Positions 22,401-34,148 of a stretch of 64,000 nucleotides of DNA are shown in pieces. Position 1 is the first letter of the stretch; each line of letters opens with the position of its first letter. Below the pieces are notes generated by a model. The model saw only the letters and a list, made by a program, of their open reading frames with translations, made no database searches and was not told where the DNA came from. The position numbers and the translations under genes were made by a program. This DNA is from Paraphysoderma sedebokerense. Taxonomy: Eukaryota > Blastocladiomycota > Physodermatomycetes > Physodermatales > Physodermataceae. The DNA lies in assembly GCA_025602915.1 (NCBI GenBank), contig JAHLJZ010000019.1:309499-373498 (forward strand), written 5' to 3'.

Positions 22401-25171
22401 ATGTCACTCCCTCGCAGTAGAGTTCAAAGGAGAAAACGTCTGGAGGACGAGGGAGAAGATCAAGACTCTTTCACATCTGACAATCAATCTGAACCGCTTT
22501 CTGATGACTCTGCCTCTGATGCTTCCGAATTAGACAGCGAAGAAGATGATGAAGAAGAAGATTCTGAAACAGAGGATACGGAGAAAGAAAGCAAGCTGAT
22601 CGTAGGGGAAGGTGATATGAAAAATGATGGTGACAAGCCAAAAAAAGGAATGCGCAATGCGCAATCGCCTTCAAGCGAGAAGAAGGAAGTGACTGATGAA
22701 TCTGATGCCGAAGAAATTGAATACGAGGACTCTGAAAAGTTAGCTTCTCAGAACGGAGCAAATCGATTGAATTATCAAAATGGTAGAGGAAGAGGACGGG
22801 GAAGAGGTAGAGGTAGGGGTAGAGGTGCGGGAAGCCATCGGCTTCAACCGAATTCCGACTCTGATAGGCCGACGCATAATCATCAACGACCACCGTATAA
22901 GAATACCCAAGGACCTGGTAGCCACCCGTTCTATCGAACTCAGTATTATCGTCATTCAGATTCAAATCAAAGTATTCCCGCCAAAAAATCAACTCAGCAG
23001 TCTCAATCTCGACCTCGACCTCGCCTTCTCCCTCCCCCTGAATTTGTCGAATTCACTAAGCAAAGCCAAGAATACCGCCGAAAACTCAAGGAAGACCCCA
23101 CATTTGTACCGTTTGTTGGAAAATTTTGGGCCCATGATGATAGACTAGCCCCAGAAGAAGCAGATTTGTTGATCAAAACCGCAACTGGCACTAAAAATGA
23201 AACGGAAAAGAAGGATATAGAGCGGTATGAATTGATACCATTGCAATGCGGCAAATCACAAGTAATTTTATAAAGCGCTAATAGATCTAATTTCACAGAG
23301 CAACAGAGGCACAAACAACAACAACCGCCCCGCGGGAAGATCAATGGACGAATGATAAATTTGAAAAAGACGGCGATGTTAAATCAGGTAACTTGGAGTC
23401 ATCCAAGAAAACGGAAATTATTAAATCGAAATCATCCGCTGATCGATGGACCCATGACAAATTTGACGAAACGGAAACCAAAGGTCCCAATGACAATCGT
23501 TCAAATAGACGACCTCCTAACCGCCGTAATCAGCCATCGACAAATCAGGTTTGTGAATGAAAATTGAGTAGGTGACACTGTACATCTTCATTAACGTGTG
23601 ATTATTATATTGATTAGTCCGAGACATTCTCCCAACGGTCGAAGAATCAAACGACTACAAGAGACTTTCAAGTTCAATCGTGAGTGCGACTCTATGTTAC
23701 TCATCAACAGCATCTGGATGTCCTGAAATTTTAACCATTTTTGCCTCTTGCTTTCTTAACTTTCGTTCAGTCGACCTAAGACAATGTCGAATTCACAAAA
23801 CAGGCGAAGGCCACAAGAAAAAACCCCTGTTTCACAATTAAATATAGATTCGCGTCGAAGCAGTCAGGATAGTGGCAAAGTGTGTACCATTACTATCACT
23901 ATCCCTATCTCCTTTAATGTTCGCATATTCTGATTTTTTTTGAACAAAACATTAGGGCCAAACGAAACCGAAATTCTTCTATCGTGATGAGTCCTTTGTG
24001 TATGATACACGCGGTGTTAGACGAGTTAGTGTCGGGCAAGTGAATGCCTCTTCCGGCAAGATTGAAAACCTGCAAGATAGTGCTGTGATAAATCAATCCG
24101 AAGAAGGTAAAGATTGAAATTCACACTCTAAATTTTCTCGTTGTGATTTCCAGGCTTTTACATGTATTCTGACTCGATTTTCTCGTTTAAAAAGATTTCC
24201 CCAAACTCGAATCTGTCAAAGTAACGTCTTCCAGGTCGAAGTCGACAAGTCCGAAACGAAAGTCATCTTCTCCTGTGAAGGCTCAATTAAAGCAAACAGA
24301 TTCTTCCCCGGTAGAAGCTGAAACAGATAATATTGAATCCGGAGAAGAGTCTGACGACGAAACTGTAATAATTCTGGATTATGACAACAAAAAATCAAGT
24401 CAACAGCCTAAAACATCGGCAAAATCGTCACCTGAAGATATTCAGTCGAAATCAGTGTCGAACACTCGGGTTAGCCAGCCTGCCGCTGTTCCTGTTCCAC
24501 CACTGCATCCTCAATCTCGTCAGCGCTCGCAATCCCCACATGGACCTCATCCTCATTCCCGTTCATACCGTAACTCTAATTCACCCCATAGAATTCAACG
24601 TCAAAACTCATATCAGAAATCTTACACTCCGCCTCAAACATCATACCCCTCCCACCACCATCCTCCTCAATCAATGTCTACAACGCCACCCCAGCATCAA
24701 CCACAAATGCATCCTATGCCACAAGGATACTATTACCCCGCCCCAGGTCAGAACTATTACGTCACAGCAGTCCCTATATCCGCTGCGTCTCAACCTATAA
24801 GTCTACCCGTCTCCCATCCCCACCAGTCCAACTCCACCTCAAATTCACCAGTTCCTTTCGCCATTCCCATAAATCCCAGCCCAAATCCGGATTGGACACC
24901 GGATATGCAAGCCCAAATGTCAATGCAATACCAGCAAGGGCTGCCGACTCAATTTATTCAAACTCCTAACGGCCAGACCATAGTTTTGGCTCAAATGTCG
25001 AATGGATTGATGGTTCCTGTTAGTATGGGTGCAGTGAATGGAATGAATATGCAAGGTGGTCCGCCAGCGTATGGAAGTGGTCAATGGAACAACGGACAGC
25101 AAGCAGGACAGGGACAAGACCAACAGCAAAGCCCAGCTGAATCGGCTCAGGCCCAGGGCTATTATTATTAG
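22401..25171 (+). CDS. Barentsz/CASC3-like exon-junction-complex protein
   Basis: Metazoan Barentsz (CASC3/MLN51) binds eIF4A3 and the Mago-Y14 dimer in the exon junction complex. Six exons, 22401-23224, 23299-23548, 23618-23679, 23771-23879, 23956-24106 and 24195-25171, join in phase to about 790 residues. The order is: acidic Ser/Glu-rich N-terminus; a (RG)n box at about residues 129-141; then the Btz core, with VGKFWAHDDR and, after the first intron, two W-T-x-D-K-F repeats (QWTNDKFEKD and RWTHDKFDET). A short FFYRDESFVYDTRG segment follows, then a long Pro/Gln/Ser/His-rich low-complexity tail ending AQGYYY. The domain call rests on the HDDR and WxxDxF elements and overall architecture. 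It fits a genome that is very intron-rich. Confidence 0.8.
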
Positions 25172-26375
25172 TTCGTCGGCGGGATTGGTTATTGATTCTT
25201 TAAAGGCTGTTTTCTGCAGTATATCGCATGCATGTTGGCTGCAAATGTTCTGTTTCCTTTTTTGCTGTCTGTCATCTTCGCTTTAAAACAGTATTTCATC
25301 AACGAATATCAGAGAGGAAGTGTTGTTACATTTTTTGTATCAGGGTATTATTATCTAAGATACCTGAATCGTCCCTTTGTTTATTTCTTTTTATTCGTTT
25401 GGGATAGCGTGACGGATTATGTTATCATAAGGATACCAGATGAAACATTTGCTTTTAAAATACCATGTACAAATAAGTAGGAAATTATCCCGGAAAAAAT
25501 TTTGTTGCTTTACGTTGTGGATTAGTAATTCGATCGCTAGCTCCCCTTGCGTCCACCACTTTTGCGACTTTGACAGTGACATCAACAGTCATTTTCTTCT
25601 GAGACGTTAGACGAAATAGTCCTCTCTATCAGTTGGGGCTTAAAGTAAGAAATCGTTGATTGAGATAAGGACTCGAATGCTTGTAAACATATATATTAGT
25701 ATCTAGAAATTGATTCTGCCGACTCTGCCATTATAACGGGCTGCAGCACATAGTAATCAGTTGATTTATTAACGTTAAGGCACGCCACATGCGAACTTCA
25801 AGATGTAATACAGACTGAACCGTAACTTGTCAAAATATAAGTAGATGATAGGCCCTTTACCGGCGGATATTGACCAGGTCATATTATTTCCAGGAATCAG
25901 CTACATTTCAATTCGGTATACACATCCAGCAAATTGTAACCGCGATCTACTCCCTCGTTCCCATGATAATGTGGTTACCTCAAAATTAAGTTGGCTGATA
26001 TCACAGTGAATTATCTAGAAGTTGACTGTCGAAGAAAACCTAATGGAGCTATTAGAATCCCGCGCGACGGTTACACAGAAGGTGCATACGCTTTTTGCAA
26101 ACACGTCATATCTACATTAAAAAATTATTATCTGAAAAACTCTATAAATTAAAAATAATTATCATCAATGGATTTAATTCATTCAATAGGATATATTTTA
26201 TATACTGATTTTGTAAGCTTATTATTATTATTGAATCGAAAGAAATACGACAAAAATTGTGTATTAAAAATTAGCGGTAGACATAATTACTTTTTTCTAC
26301 TGATTTTGAACGTATTATACTAAATATACTTATAAAACTTTAATATATTATTTCTAAACTATTTTGCCTGTTCTA
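25172..26375. other. Gene-free interval at the left side of the dead island
   Basis: 1.2 kb, strongly AT-rich, particularly 26100-26350. Short frames at 25232-25480 and 25391-25585 have no recognisable content. I found no terminal repeats. Confidence 0.45.
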
Positions 26376-28190
26376 TCACTCGGATGAATTCTTTTCTGCA
26401 AACATAATGACCATGGTCAGTTTACTATCACTATGATCCAAAATTTCGATGGCATACATTTCATTTGACTCTTTACGAGTGAATTCATCTCCTATTTTTT
26501 GTTTGTCATCACTCGGATCCGAATCTTTGATATTGACTGCTTCAGATGGCTTCATACGGTCAAAAACATCTACGACCATTTCTTTTGTATCATCTTGATC
26601 CAGCATCTTGTTTAATGTCTCGTCTCTGGCTGGCGAAACAAACTTTTGGCTAAAAAATCATCCATAATGTACGATGGCTCGCCAGAAGGACAACGCATTT
26701 ACTATGCTGAGTATGATATAATATGGCGGAAGATGGGCAATAATCGTAAGCGGAACGGATTCGTTTCTTCTTCGAAGATGATAATAGTTGATGAAAATCA
26801 CACAGAGAAAATTGAATAACATGTGAGCACCAGAGACTCTAAGGGTCAACTCCCACCTGTTAGAGACTTAAGTTGTCAGTCGACACGTAAAATGACAGGT
26901 AAAATATCGAAACAAGATGGAGGCCTGATACTTTCCATACGATAATCCCAGCAGCAAAAATGCAAGGTCTAAGCAAAATAGATAAAGTGATATAAAACTC
27001 ATGTCAAACGAAGATCTTAGTCCAAAGGTCCTTTAGGAGGCCCATTTTCCATTCAAAAATATGTAGTTGAGATGATCGATAGTACGTTTCGGCAGCAAAT
27101 AATTCCATCGGTAACCGCGTTGCTGCACGACAGACATTTCTCCATAGCCTCCTCGGGCATTTCTTCCAAACAAGAAATTCGATGGTGTAATCGTGGGAAT
27201 AAACATCTGGCTGCAAAATGCGATACGATAGCCCCTTTCTCTGGCGACATGTCCGAAATACCAATCCTGTGTGGGTTTTTGTTAGAACGCAGGACAGAGA
27301 GGGATAAAAAAAGCAGCAAAAAAAACTAAATCTATTACTTCAGATAAGGGATATCCAGGATGAAGATGGCACAATTCAATAAAAGCTTCTGTATCCCATA
27401 GAGCGATTGCGCCGTGGGCGAATACAGCGCTCCCAAACTTCGCTTGAAAAACAATCCCGTCATTTTATATTCGAAATCTTGGATCTGCTGAACAATCGTT
27501 CCTGGGTCGCCATTTTCATCAATCGATTTGATTGTGTAGCCGACACATTTTACGTTTGGTTGATCAAACAGATCAAGGGGGATTGGCATATCTTCGGGTA
27601 TACCAACATCGTCATCAATCATCAGAACATAACGATAATTGTTTCTCTCAGCCATTACTCCGCTACAAAGAGTGCTTTGACTTTTGACCCGATCGGAACC
27701 CAGACGTGATTGACTCAAATTCGTGGCAAATATCTGGTGTCTCATCGAGGGGACGGGGATTGTTGCCGTTGTCAATAACAAAGATATGTTGAGGCGGAAA
27801 TATTTTGATGGCTTTCTCTGGGGTCTGTTTGATATTCAGAGCTGATCTGTGGCATGGAACTACCAGCGCAGCGTCTTGAACGATCCGTTTCGTTAACTTC
27901 CTCTTGCCGTTAGGCTCATAGCGAGAGAATAGAGCCGTGGCACCCATTATGGAGGCATCAAATATAGCGAAGACAGGTACAACCACGGAGAAAAAGGAGA
28001 CCATTGTAAAATAGTACCTATTAAATATTTTGAAGTTAAGCTAGGTCGACCGATCTCACAAAGTCTAAATTAGACGTGCTTACCAGATGTAATGGGCCAA
28101 TCCCTCCCAAAGCGGATAGCCCACCAACACAAAATATATAAATAATAGCCATGTAGCGTAATAGATAATGCTAAATGCTCGTCTATTCAT
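26376..28190 (-). pseudogene. Decayed GT2 polysaccharide synthase (hyaluronan/chitin-synthase type)
   Basis: Begins at the ATG at 28190 with a membrane-rich N-terminus; exon 28190-28084 joins 28017 onward in phase. GT2 landmarks are readable but spread over several frames: VVPCHR, FVIDNGNN, the strand with HVWVPIGSKVKALF, the catalytic YVLMIDDDVG, then HGAIALWDTEAFIELCHLHP, the acceptor-site GRNAR and the QQRGYRW product-binding motif, then C-terminal membrane segments. Lesions: single-base losses near 27715, 27660, 27416 and 27057, each restoring frame if one base is added to a short homopolymer; an in-frame TGA at 27004-27006 where a tryptophan or similar is expected; and another frame change near 26850. 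An acidic tail ends at 26376. The family is GT2 processive synthases; whether the product was hyaluronan, chitin or another polymer cannot be told. Confidence 0.8.
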
Positions 28191-29010
28191 CTCCTTATTT
28201 GCGAGACTATTGAAATATGCAGTGGTAGAAAAGCAGCTCAATTGATTGTTTATATCGTCAAGAACGTTTATGTCTTCTTTTTTTTTTCCTCAAAGGCAAA
28301 AAACACCTGATGTATCAAGTTTGTATCGCATTGATAGAGACATTGCGCATATTATTTCATATTGTGGTATCCGGACCCTCTCATGAGTTTTTTGACTGTT
28401 TCATGAAACAATTAAAACATGAGCAGATTCTGAAAACGATCCTTATCTTCTGGCGACTCTGATGCTAAGAACAATAGTATAACCTCAATTTCAATGAAGC
28501 AGAGGGTTGCTAAGAATGATATGCACCCCGATTAGTGTCTGAGCGGATCGGATTCAGAAGGCCGATTTGTTAGGGCTGTTGTCTCAGGTTCACTGCGATA
28601 GGGTCAGTGATAGCGTTAAACCTTGTGCCAAGCATAAACACGCCTGCTCGGTTTCGGGTTTCATGTTTTACCGGAGAAGCGCTGCCGAGTCTAGACCATT
28701 CAGGGGCTCGGACACAAGGCATGCAAATCTGAAGACAATCAAGTGATGAATTATTAGGTGAGATTAAGCATTGAGGTCTTGGCTTGCCTTAGATTGCTCC
28801 TGATTGCTGTCAGACCGCGAAAATCAACCAGGGTCTACTCTACTTCAGGTTTGATATTATTGAAGATGATTCAAATCACATCTGGCGGTGAACCTTGTGA
28901 ATCACCATTACGCTTACGGCTTACGGGAAGAGATGCGATAGTCCACGGAGACAATAAATATACACTTCTAGCTTTTTTGATTGAAGACTTTACCTTTTTC
29001 TGCATTCAGC
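28191..29010. other. Shared upstream region of the two decayed genes
   Basis: 820 bases between the divergent starts of the GT2 pseudogene and the dehydrogenase pseudogene; presumably the former bidirectional control region. No intact gene seen. Confidence 0.45.
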
Positions 29011-30447
29011 ATGCCAAACATTATTAACTCCGATAGTATCTGTGTTATCGGCGTGGGATACGTCGGAGAGCAACTCCTGCAGACATTTTCGCGGGCATAC
29101 AATGTCATTGGATACGACGTCTCAAAAAGCAGATTGGAAGCTCTGCAGAAAAAATATGGGTCTCTCGCCAATATTGTCCTCACCGATAACTCTAGTCATA
29201 TCGCAAGTGCTTCTTTATATCTCATTTCAGTTCCGACGCCTCTAACAGACGATCTGAAAAACATTGATACCGCATACCTTGAATCTGGTTTGGCGCTCGT
29301 TGAAGAACATGCCCACTGTGGTGATACGGTCGTGGTGGAAAGTTCTGTTGCCGTTGGGATGACTCATCACTTTTTTGGCGATCTGAAAGACAAATCTGTG
29401 TCTGTGGGCTTTAGTCCTGAAAGGGGTACGTTGATATTAATCTGTTTGCTCTATGTCGTTCTCGTTTTCTCTTTCTTCTTATCGTGATCCACTGACCTAG
29501 TTTTAATCTGCAGTGTATCCTGGAAAAAACGATCCCAATGGGAAATACCAAAAATCATATCAGGAAATGATGAAAAATCAGCCAAAAAAATTCATGGGTT
29601 CTAGTCTCGAGTGTTCAACAGTTTGCATTCAGTAAACACTCTCGAAACCGCAGAGATGACCAAACTTTTCGAAAACTGCTTCCGAATGGTAAGGGAGCCT
29701 ACGAATTTTGTTAGTGTTATATGCGCTAATGATCTTTCCCAAAAAGATTAATATTGCATATGTCAACGAGATGGCCGACGCGTGTGTTAAACTTGATGCG
29801 GATCCGACTGAGGTTGTCAAAGCCGCTTCAACCAAGCCGTTTGGCATGATTTCATGAGTCAAAATAATGACATAATATCACAGGCCGTAAAGACAACTCT
29901 GCTGATAATCCCCTCACGTAGGTTACATGCCGTTCTACCATGGCGCCGGTGCTGGGGGGCACTGTATCCCAGTTAATCCATACTACCTTTTCGCCAATAA
30001 CGATATGCCACCTCTCCGGCTCGCTACAAAGCGAACTGAGCTTCGACCGACTCTCCTTGGGCATAAGTTGATGCAATCGTATCCATCCGCGAACGAATTT
30101 GTATTGTCGGTATGACATTTAAGCCTGGACAGTCGGTGTTGGATCACTCTCCCTCGGTTGCCATCGCGTCTGTCCTGCATGAAGCAGATAAGCTGATCTC
30201 GTATCACGATCCGCTGGTGAGCCAATCTCAGTTGCCATGGCTGAAGAAACTGTCTGAAACCGACTGGACCGAGTCCTATTTGGTCAAAAACTTTGATCTC
30301 GTGGTTGTGGTTATGCTCCAAAAAGAGGTCGATTTTTCTATACTGGATGCTATTCAAAACGTCGTTCCGGTTGAAACATTGTGTTCTATGAGTACCAAGA
30401 AATATTCTAGAAGCGAGACTTCATTCAGTATACCTCATGCTAGCTGA
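29011..30447 (+). pseudogene. Decayed nucleotide-sugar (UDP-glucose/UDP-ManNAc-type) dehydrogenase
   Basis: Family members oxidise a UDP-sugar at C6 to the uronate with two NAD. Exon 29011-29425 encodes an intact Rossmann start (CVIGVGYVGEQLLQTFSRAY), SVPTPLTDD and VVVESSVAVGMT. After an intron the frame enters RVYPGKNDP, then breaks near 29541 where one more G in a GGG run would restore IPKIISGNDE. An in-frame TAG lies at 29602-29604. The exon MTKLFENCFRM, spliced to INIAYVNEMADACVK, is legible. A junction at 29843/29922 would need a GC donor. GAGAGGHCIPVNPYYL with the catalytic Cys follows, then a further one-base frame change near 30105 before GMTFKPGQSVLDHSP. The GGHCIPVNP form is closer to WecC/WbpA-type dehydrogenases than to animal UGDH. 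The lesions make a functional product very unlikely as assembled. Confidence 0.82.
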
Positions 30448-31360
30448 AGAGACTCTCGGAAATATCTATGTATCGTGATTGATAAGAACAATGAAGGTGG
30501 TTTTCAAGTACCGCATAGAAGGTGAAACAGTGATGGGTGAAAAATAAGATACGAGATGGTTACAAGCATATGCTGCTCACAGGTCAAGTCAGGCTGGAGC
30601 GGTCCAATAAAGTACCCGATTTTCAATTAAAACTTAGCTTACGAATATTTTGAATAATTTCACTCCTTTTCAGTGCACAGTGATTATCGTTTGCCAAGCG
30701 CCCCCACGACCATAAGCCTTAACGGATGGAATATTGTAGGACCCATATATTTACCAACTTACTATACGGTCGATGAACACAGACATGGCTTTCGCAATCT
30801 CAAGTTAATACTTGGATCATCCTGCAGGATCCTTCACCCTCCATGGTCATCGCTTTTTCCCTGGAATAAGGTGGTAACGAAGCCTCCGTTTTTTTACTCA
30901 TCAACAAACAAGTAAAATCTGCCCTTGCTGGAACTTGAAAGGACAGCTGTCGCTCTGTAGTGAACCCTAATTTGTCTGGCAAAAATTGTAGGCATGAGAC
31001 GTGGGAGGAAAAATATACATCATAAGCCTAGGATGCGATATTTTGTCGCATGTAATTTATTCGGAAGAGCTCTTTCAATAACAAGGTATTGACCAATTAT
31101 TTTATGTGCTTTGGCGGCAGTGTGGAGGACCGGGCTGGTATATGTTTAAAACTTAACGCGCCAAATTGGAACTGAGCGGAAGGGATACATTGTTCATCAA
31201 TATGTGCTGCGCGGTAGTGATTTAAGCCAACGATACAAGCACCCAAAAAACATTATATATTCCATTATAGTGTTTAATTTCCTTATAGGACAAAATTGGA
31301 CTTGAAGTTCTTGGCAAAAGAAAGAATACACCTTTCTAACATTGCCTTCTTGACGTGGCT
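30448..31360. other. Gene-free right side of the dead island
   Basis: About 0.9 kb between the dehydrogenase pseudogene and the 3' end of the asparagine synthetase gene. Frames at 30673-30915 show no family features. Confidence 0.45.
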
Positions 31361-33597
31361 CTATTGTTTGACTTTTTTGTCCTGTCTTGTCGGACTCAAC
31401 GATTCATCAGCCTTACGGGTTTTCGTTGGAGACGCAGGAGCTGAAGCTTTGCCCAGAGACTTTTTATCGTATGCTGCATCGTGGGCTTTCTGGGCACGGC
31501 CTGACGGATCTTCGGCACAACCTTTTTGGGTTTAGAAAGATCAGAAGTTTATGATCGAAACATTAAAAACATGGCCAGTAAGATGAAATGTACGAAACAA
31601 AAAAATACAAACCCCAATCTTTTCTAGGAATCCATCTGACAACGCTTTCCAAACAAGCTTTCTGAGGGAAATGCTTCTGGAAAATTTCTCTGTAAAGATA
31701 GGCTTCCTTGGTTGTCGGTGTATCCTTTGGGAATCTCTTTTCTCTACTCTCCCATTGCTCATCTGAAACCATACGTTCCGCAGTTTCTTTCAAGCTATCA
31801 ATCCAACTATATCCGACACCATCACTAAACTGCTCTTTCTGCCTCCAGAGAATGTCATGTGGCAGGTACGGTTCTTCTGGTGTATCAAACGCTTTTCGAA
31901 CGATGTATTTCTCCATTCGTTGTGCGTTGCAAAGTTTGTGGCGAGGATCAATTGTCATTGCGACATCGAGGAATTCACGGTCAAGGAACGGAACACGGGC
32001 TTCCAAACCCCAGGCCATTGTAGATTTGTTGGCGCGAAGGCAGTCAGAAGTATGAAGATTCTGAACTCTGCTGACGGTTTCTTTGAAGAAAGCATCAGCA
32101 TTGGGAGCATTATGGAAGTAAAGGTATCCTGTGGAAAGAATATGTCAATAAAATCCTTCAAACCGATATCAAATACGAATATAAAATGGACCTCCAAAAA
32201 CTTCGTCACTCCCTTCCCCACTCAACACCATCTTGACTCCCATGGCTTTGATTTTTCTACTCAGCAAGTACATGGGGGTGCTGGCTCGAATGGTTGTCAC
32301 ATCATAAGTTTCTAAATGGTATACAACATCTTGAATAGCGTCAAGACCTTCTTGTACAGTAAAATGAAATTCGTGGTGAGCGGTGCCCAGGAAATCGGCA
32401 ACTTTTTTGGCTGCCTGCAAATCTGGAGCACCCTTGAGGCCGATTGAGAAGGAATGTAAACGAGGCCATAACGACGCCGACTTCACAGCTGATGGCGAGT
32501 AACGTTAGCTGACCGGACGATACAGAAAGCACACTTTAGAACATACCATCTTCCACATAATCATCATCATTACCGTTAGCAGTTCCGTTGGTCGAGGCGC
32601 CAGCGGCGGCACGTTTTGTATAGCGAGCGGCAATTGCTGCGATAAGACTACTATCAAGTCCACCACTCAATAATACACCGTATGGGACTTCAGTCATCCG
32701 TCGCTTCTTAACTGCTTTTTCTAAACTTTCTCTTAGTTTTGCGTAATCCATTTCATCGGTGTGTGGGGGTTTATAACTCGGGTTCGCCCAAACCGGGTTA
32801 TAATAGCGAGTGGTCTTTTCGGTCACGGAGCTGTAAACATGTCCCGGGGGGAATCCAACAATTCGATCGCAATCTTCGTTGAGTGACTTCATTTCAGAGG
32901 AAAACCAGACAGAATTATCTGACGATCGCCAACCTTGGTAAAGTGTGGTGATGCCGATCGGATCTCGGGCAACTATATACGAGTCTTTCCGAGAATCGTA
33001 CAGAATAAAAGAGAACATGCCGTCGAGAAGGTTGACGAATTTTTCGCCCATTTCTTCGTACTGAACATAACGACACACGGAAAGACAGATTGAAGGAAAT
33101 TAGCAAGGCGCGGCAACGAAGATACACGGATATCTGAGATGATCTTACCAAATACAAAATGACCTCACAATCACTGTGCGTTTTGAATTCATGCTGCTTC
33201 TTGAGTAGTTTCCTCAAGGCTTTATGGTTGTAAATTTCACCGTTGACTGACAGTATAATGCTGCCATCTTTGTTGGTAAGTGGTTGGGCGCCAGTATCTA
33301 AGTGATTGACAAGGATGCGTCAGTGAAAGAAGGACACATAAATGCATTCTTCCAATGATACAGACCAACACCGACGATAGCCAAACGTTCATGAGCAATG
33401 ATGTTGTTGTTGACAATTTTAATACCGTTCCAGTCGGGACCACGGTGACGGATTCTGGATTGGCGGAAAACGATTAAGAGATAGTTGATCAAGCAAAAAA
33501 AGCAGAAAAATGCACACTTTTTCGAGAGTTCTAGTGCTCTGGGCCTAAAAGCTTCGACGTCGCCGCCATGACCAAATACAGCAAAGATACCGCACAT
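31361..33597 (-). CDS. Asparagine synthetase (glutamine-hydrolysing)
   Basis: Makes asparagine from aspartate, ATP and glutamine. Seven exons, 33597-33518, 33454-33366, 33297-33149, 33060-32547, 32488-32192, 32128-31613 and 31521-31361, join in phase to about 600 residues. [10 protein letters not shown] supplies the N-terminal nucleophile Cys2 of the class II glutaminase. [19 protein letters not shown] and the SDCEVI segment complete this domain. The synthetase half has the PP-loop LLSGGLDSS, then [13 protein letters not shown], and RVPFLDREF. The C-terminal extension [20 protein letters not shown] is the fungal type. All motifs are intact and no frame breaks are needed, unlike the pseudogenes next to it. 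Confidence 0.97.
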
Positions 33598-34148
33598 TAT
33601 CAATGATGTTGAAGGATGAGGATATCGAGAAAAGTGGGGAAAGATAAACAAGTGAAAATGTGGAATTTTGTCCTCTCTCGCACGTGCTTTTTCCCCTTTT
33701 TTCAATCGACATCACATTCGAGTCATCGATAACAATCACAAACCAATTGGGAACACAGACCGAGATGATACGGGGTATCTTCAACTCAAATATCAAAATC
33801 GGGCACTGCAACGTGTAACTCTCACATAATTGTAGGATCCATCTACGGTACCATTGGATGCCTATCAAGTACCTCTGTGATGAACACCAACATGTCTACA
33901 GATGCATCACTGAACTATATCAACCGAGATACAAAGGATTCTTCCAATCCATTATACCATTATGTCTTCGGATAATAACTCACCGTGAGGGATAATAGAG
34001 ATAGTTTGCAGTCATGCTATGCCTCATGTTGTCCTTCGGTTAAACACGGGAAGCCCCACACTTAAAGAGGCGCAGCTCGGTGCATGTTCATCTATTCTGG
34101 ATTCGTTATATGAGATACATCCCACTCATACAAAATCCATTCGTACCA
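33598..34148. other. Divergent promoter region, asparagine synthetase / epoxide hydrolase
   Basis: 551 bases between the two starts. No coding signal; an in-frame upstream ATG for the plus-strand gene may exist at 34083 but the region before 34149 shows no conservation. Confidence 0.4.
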
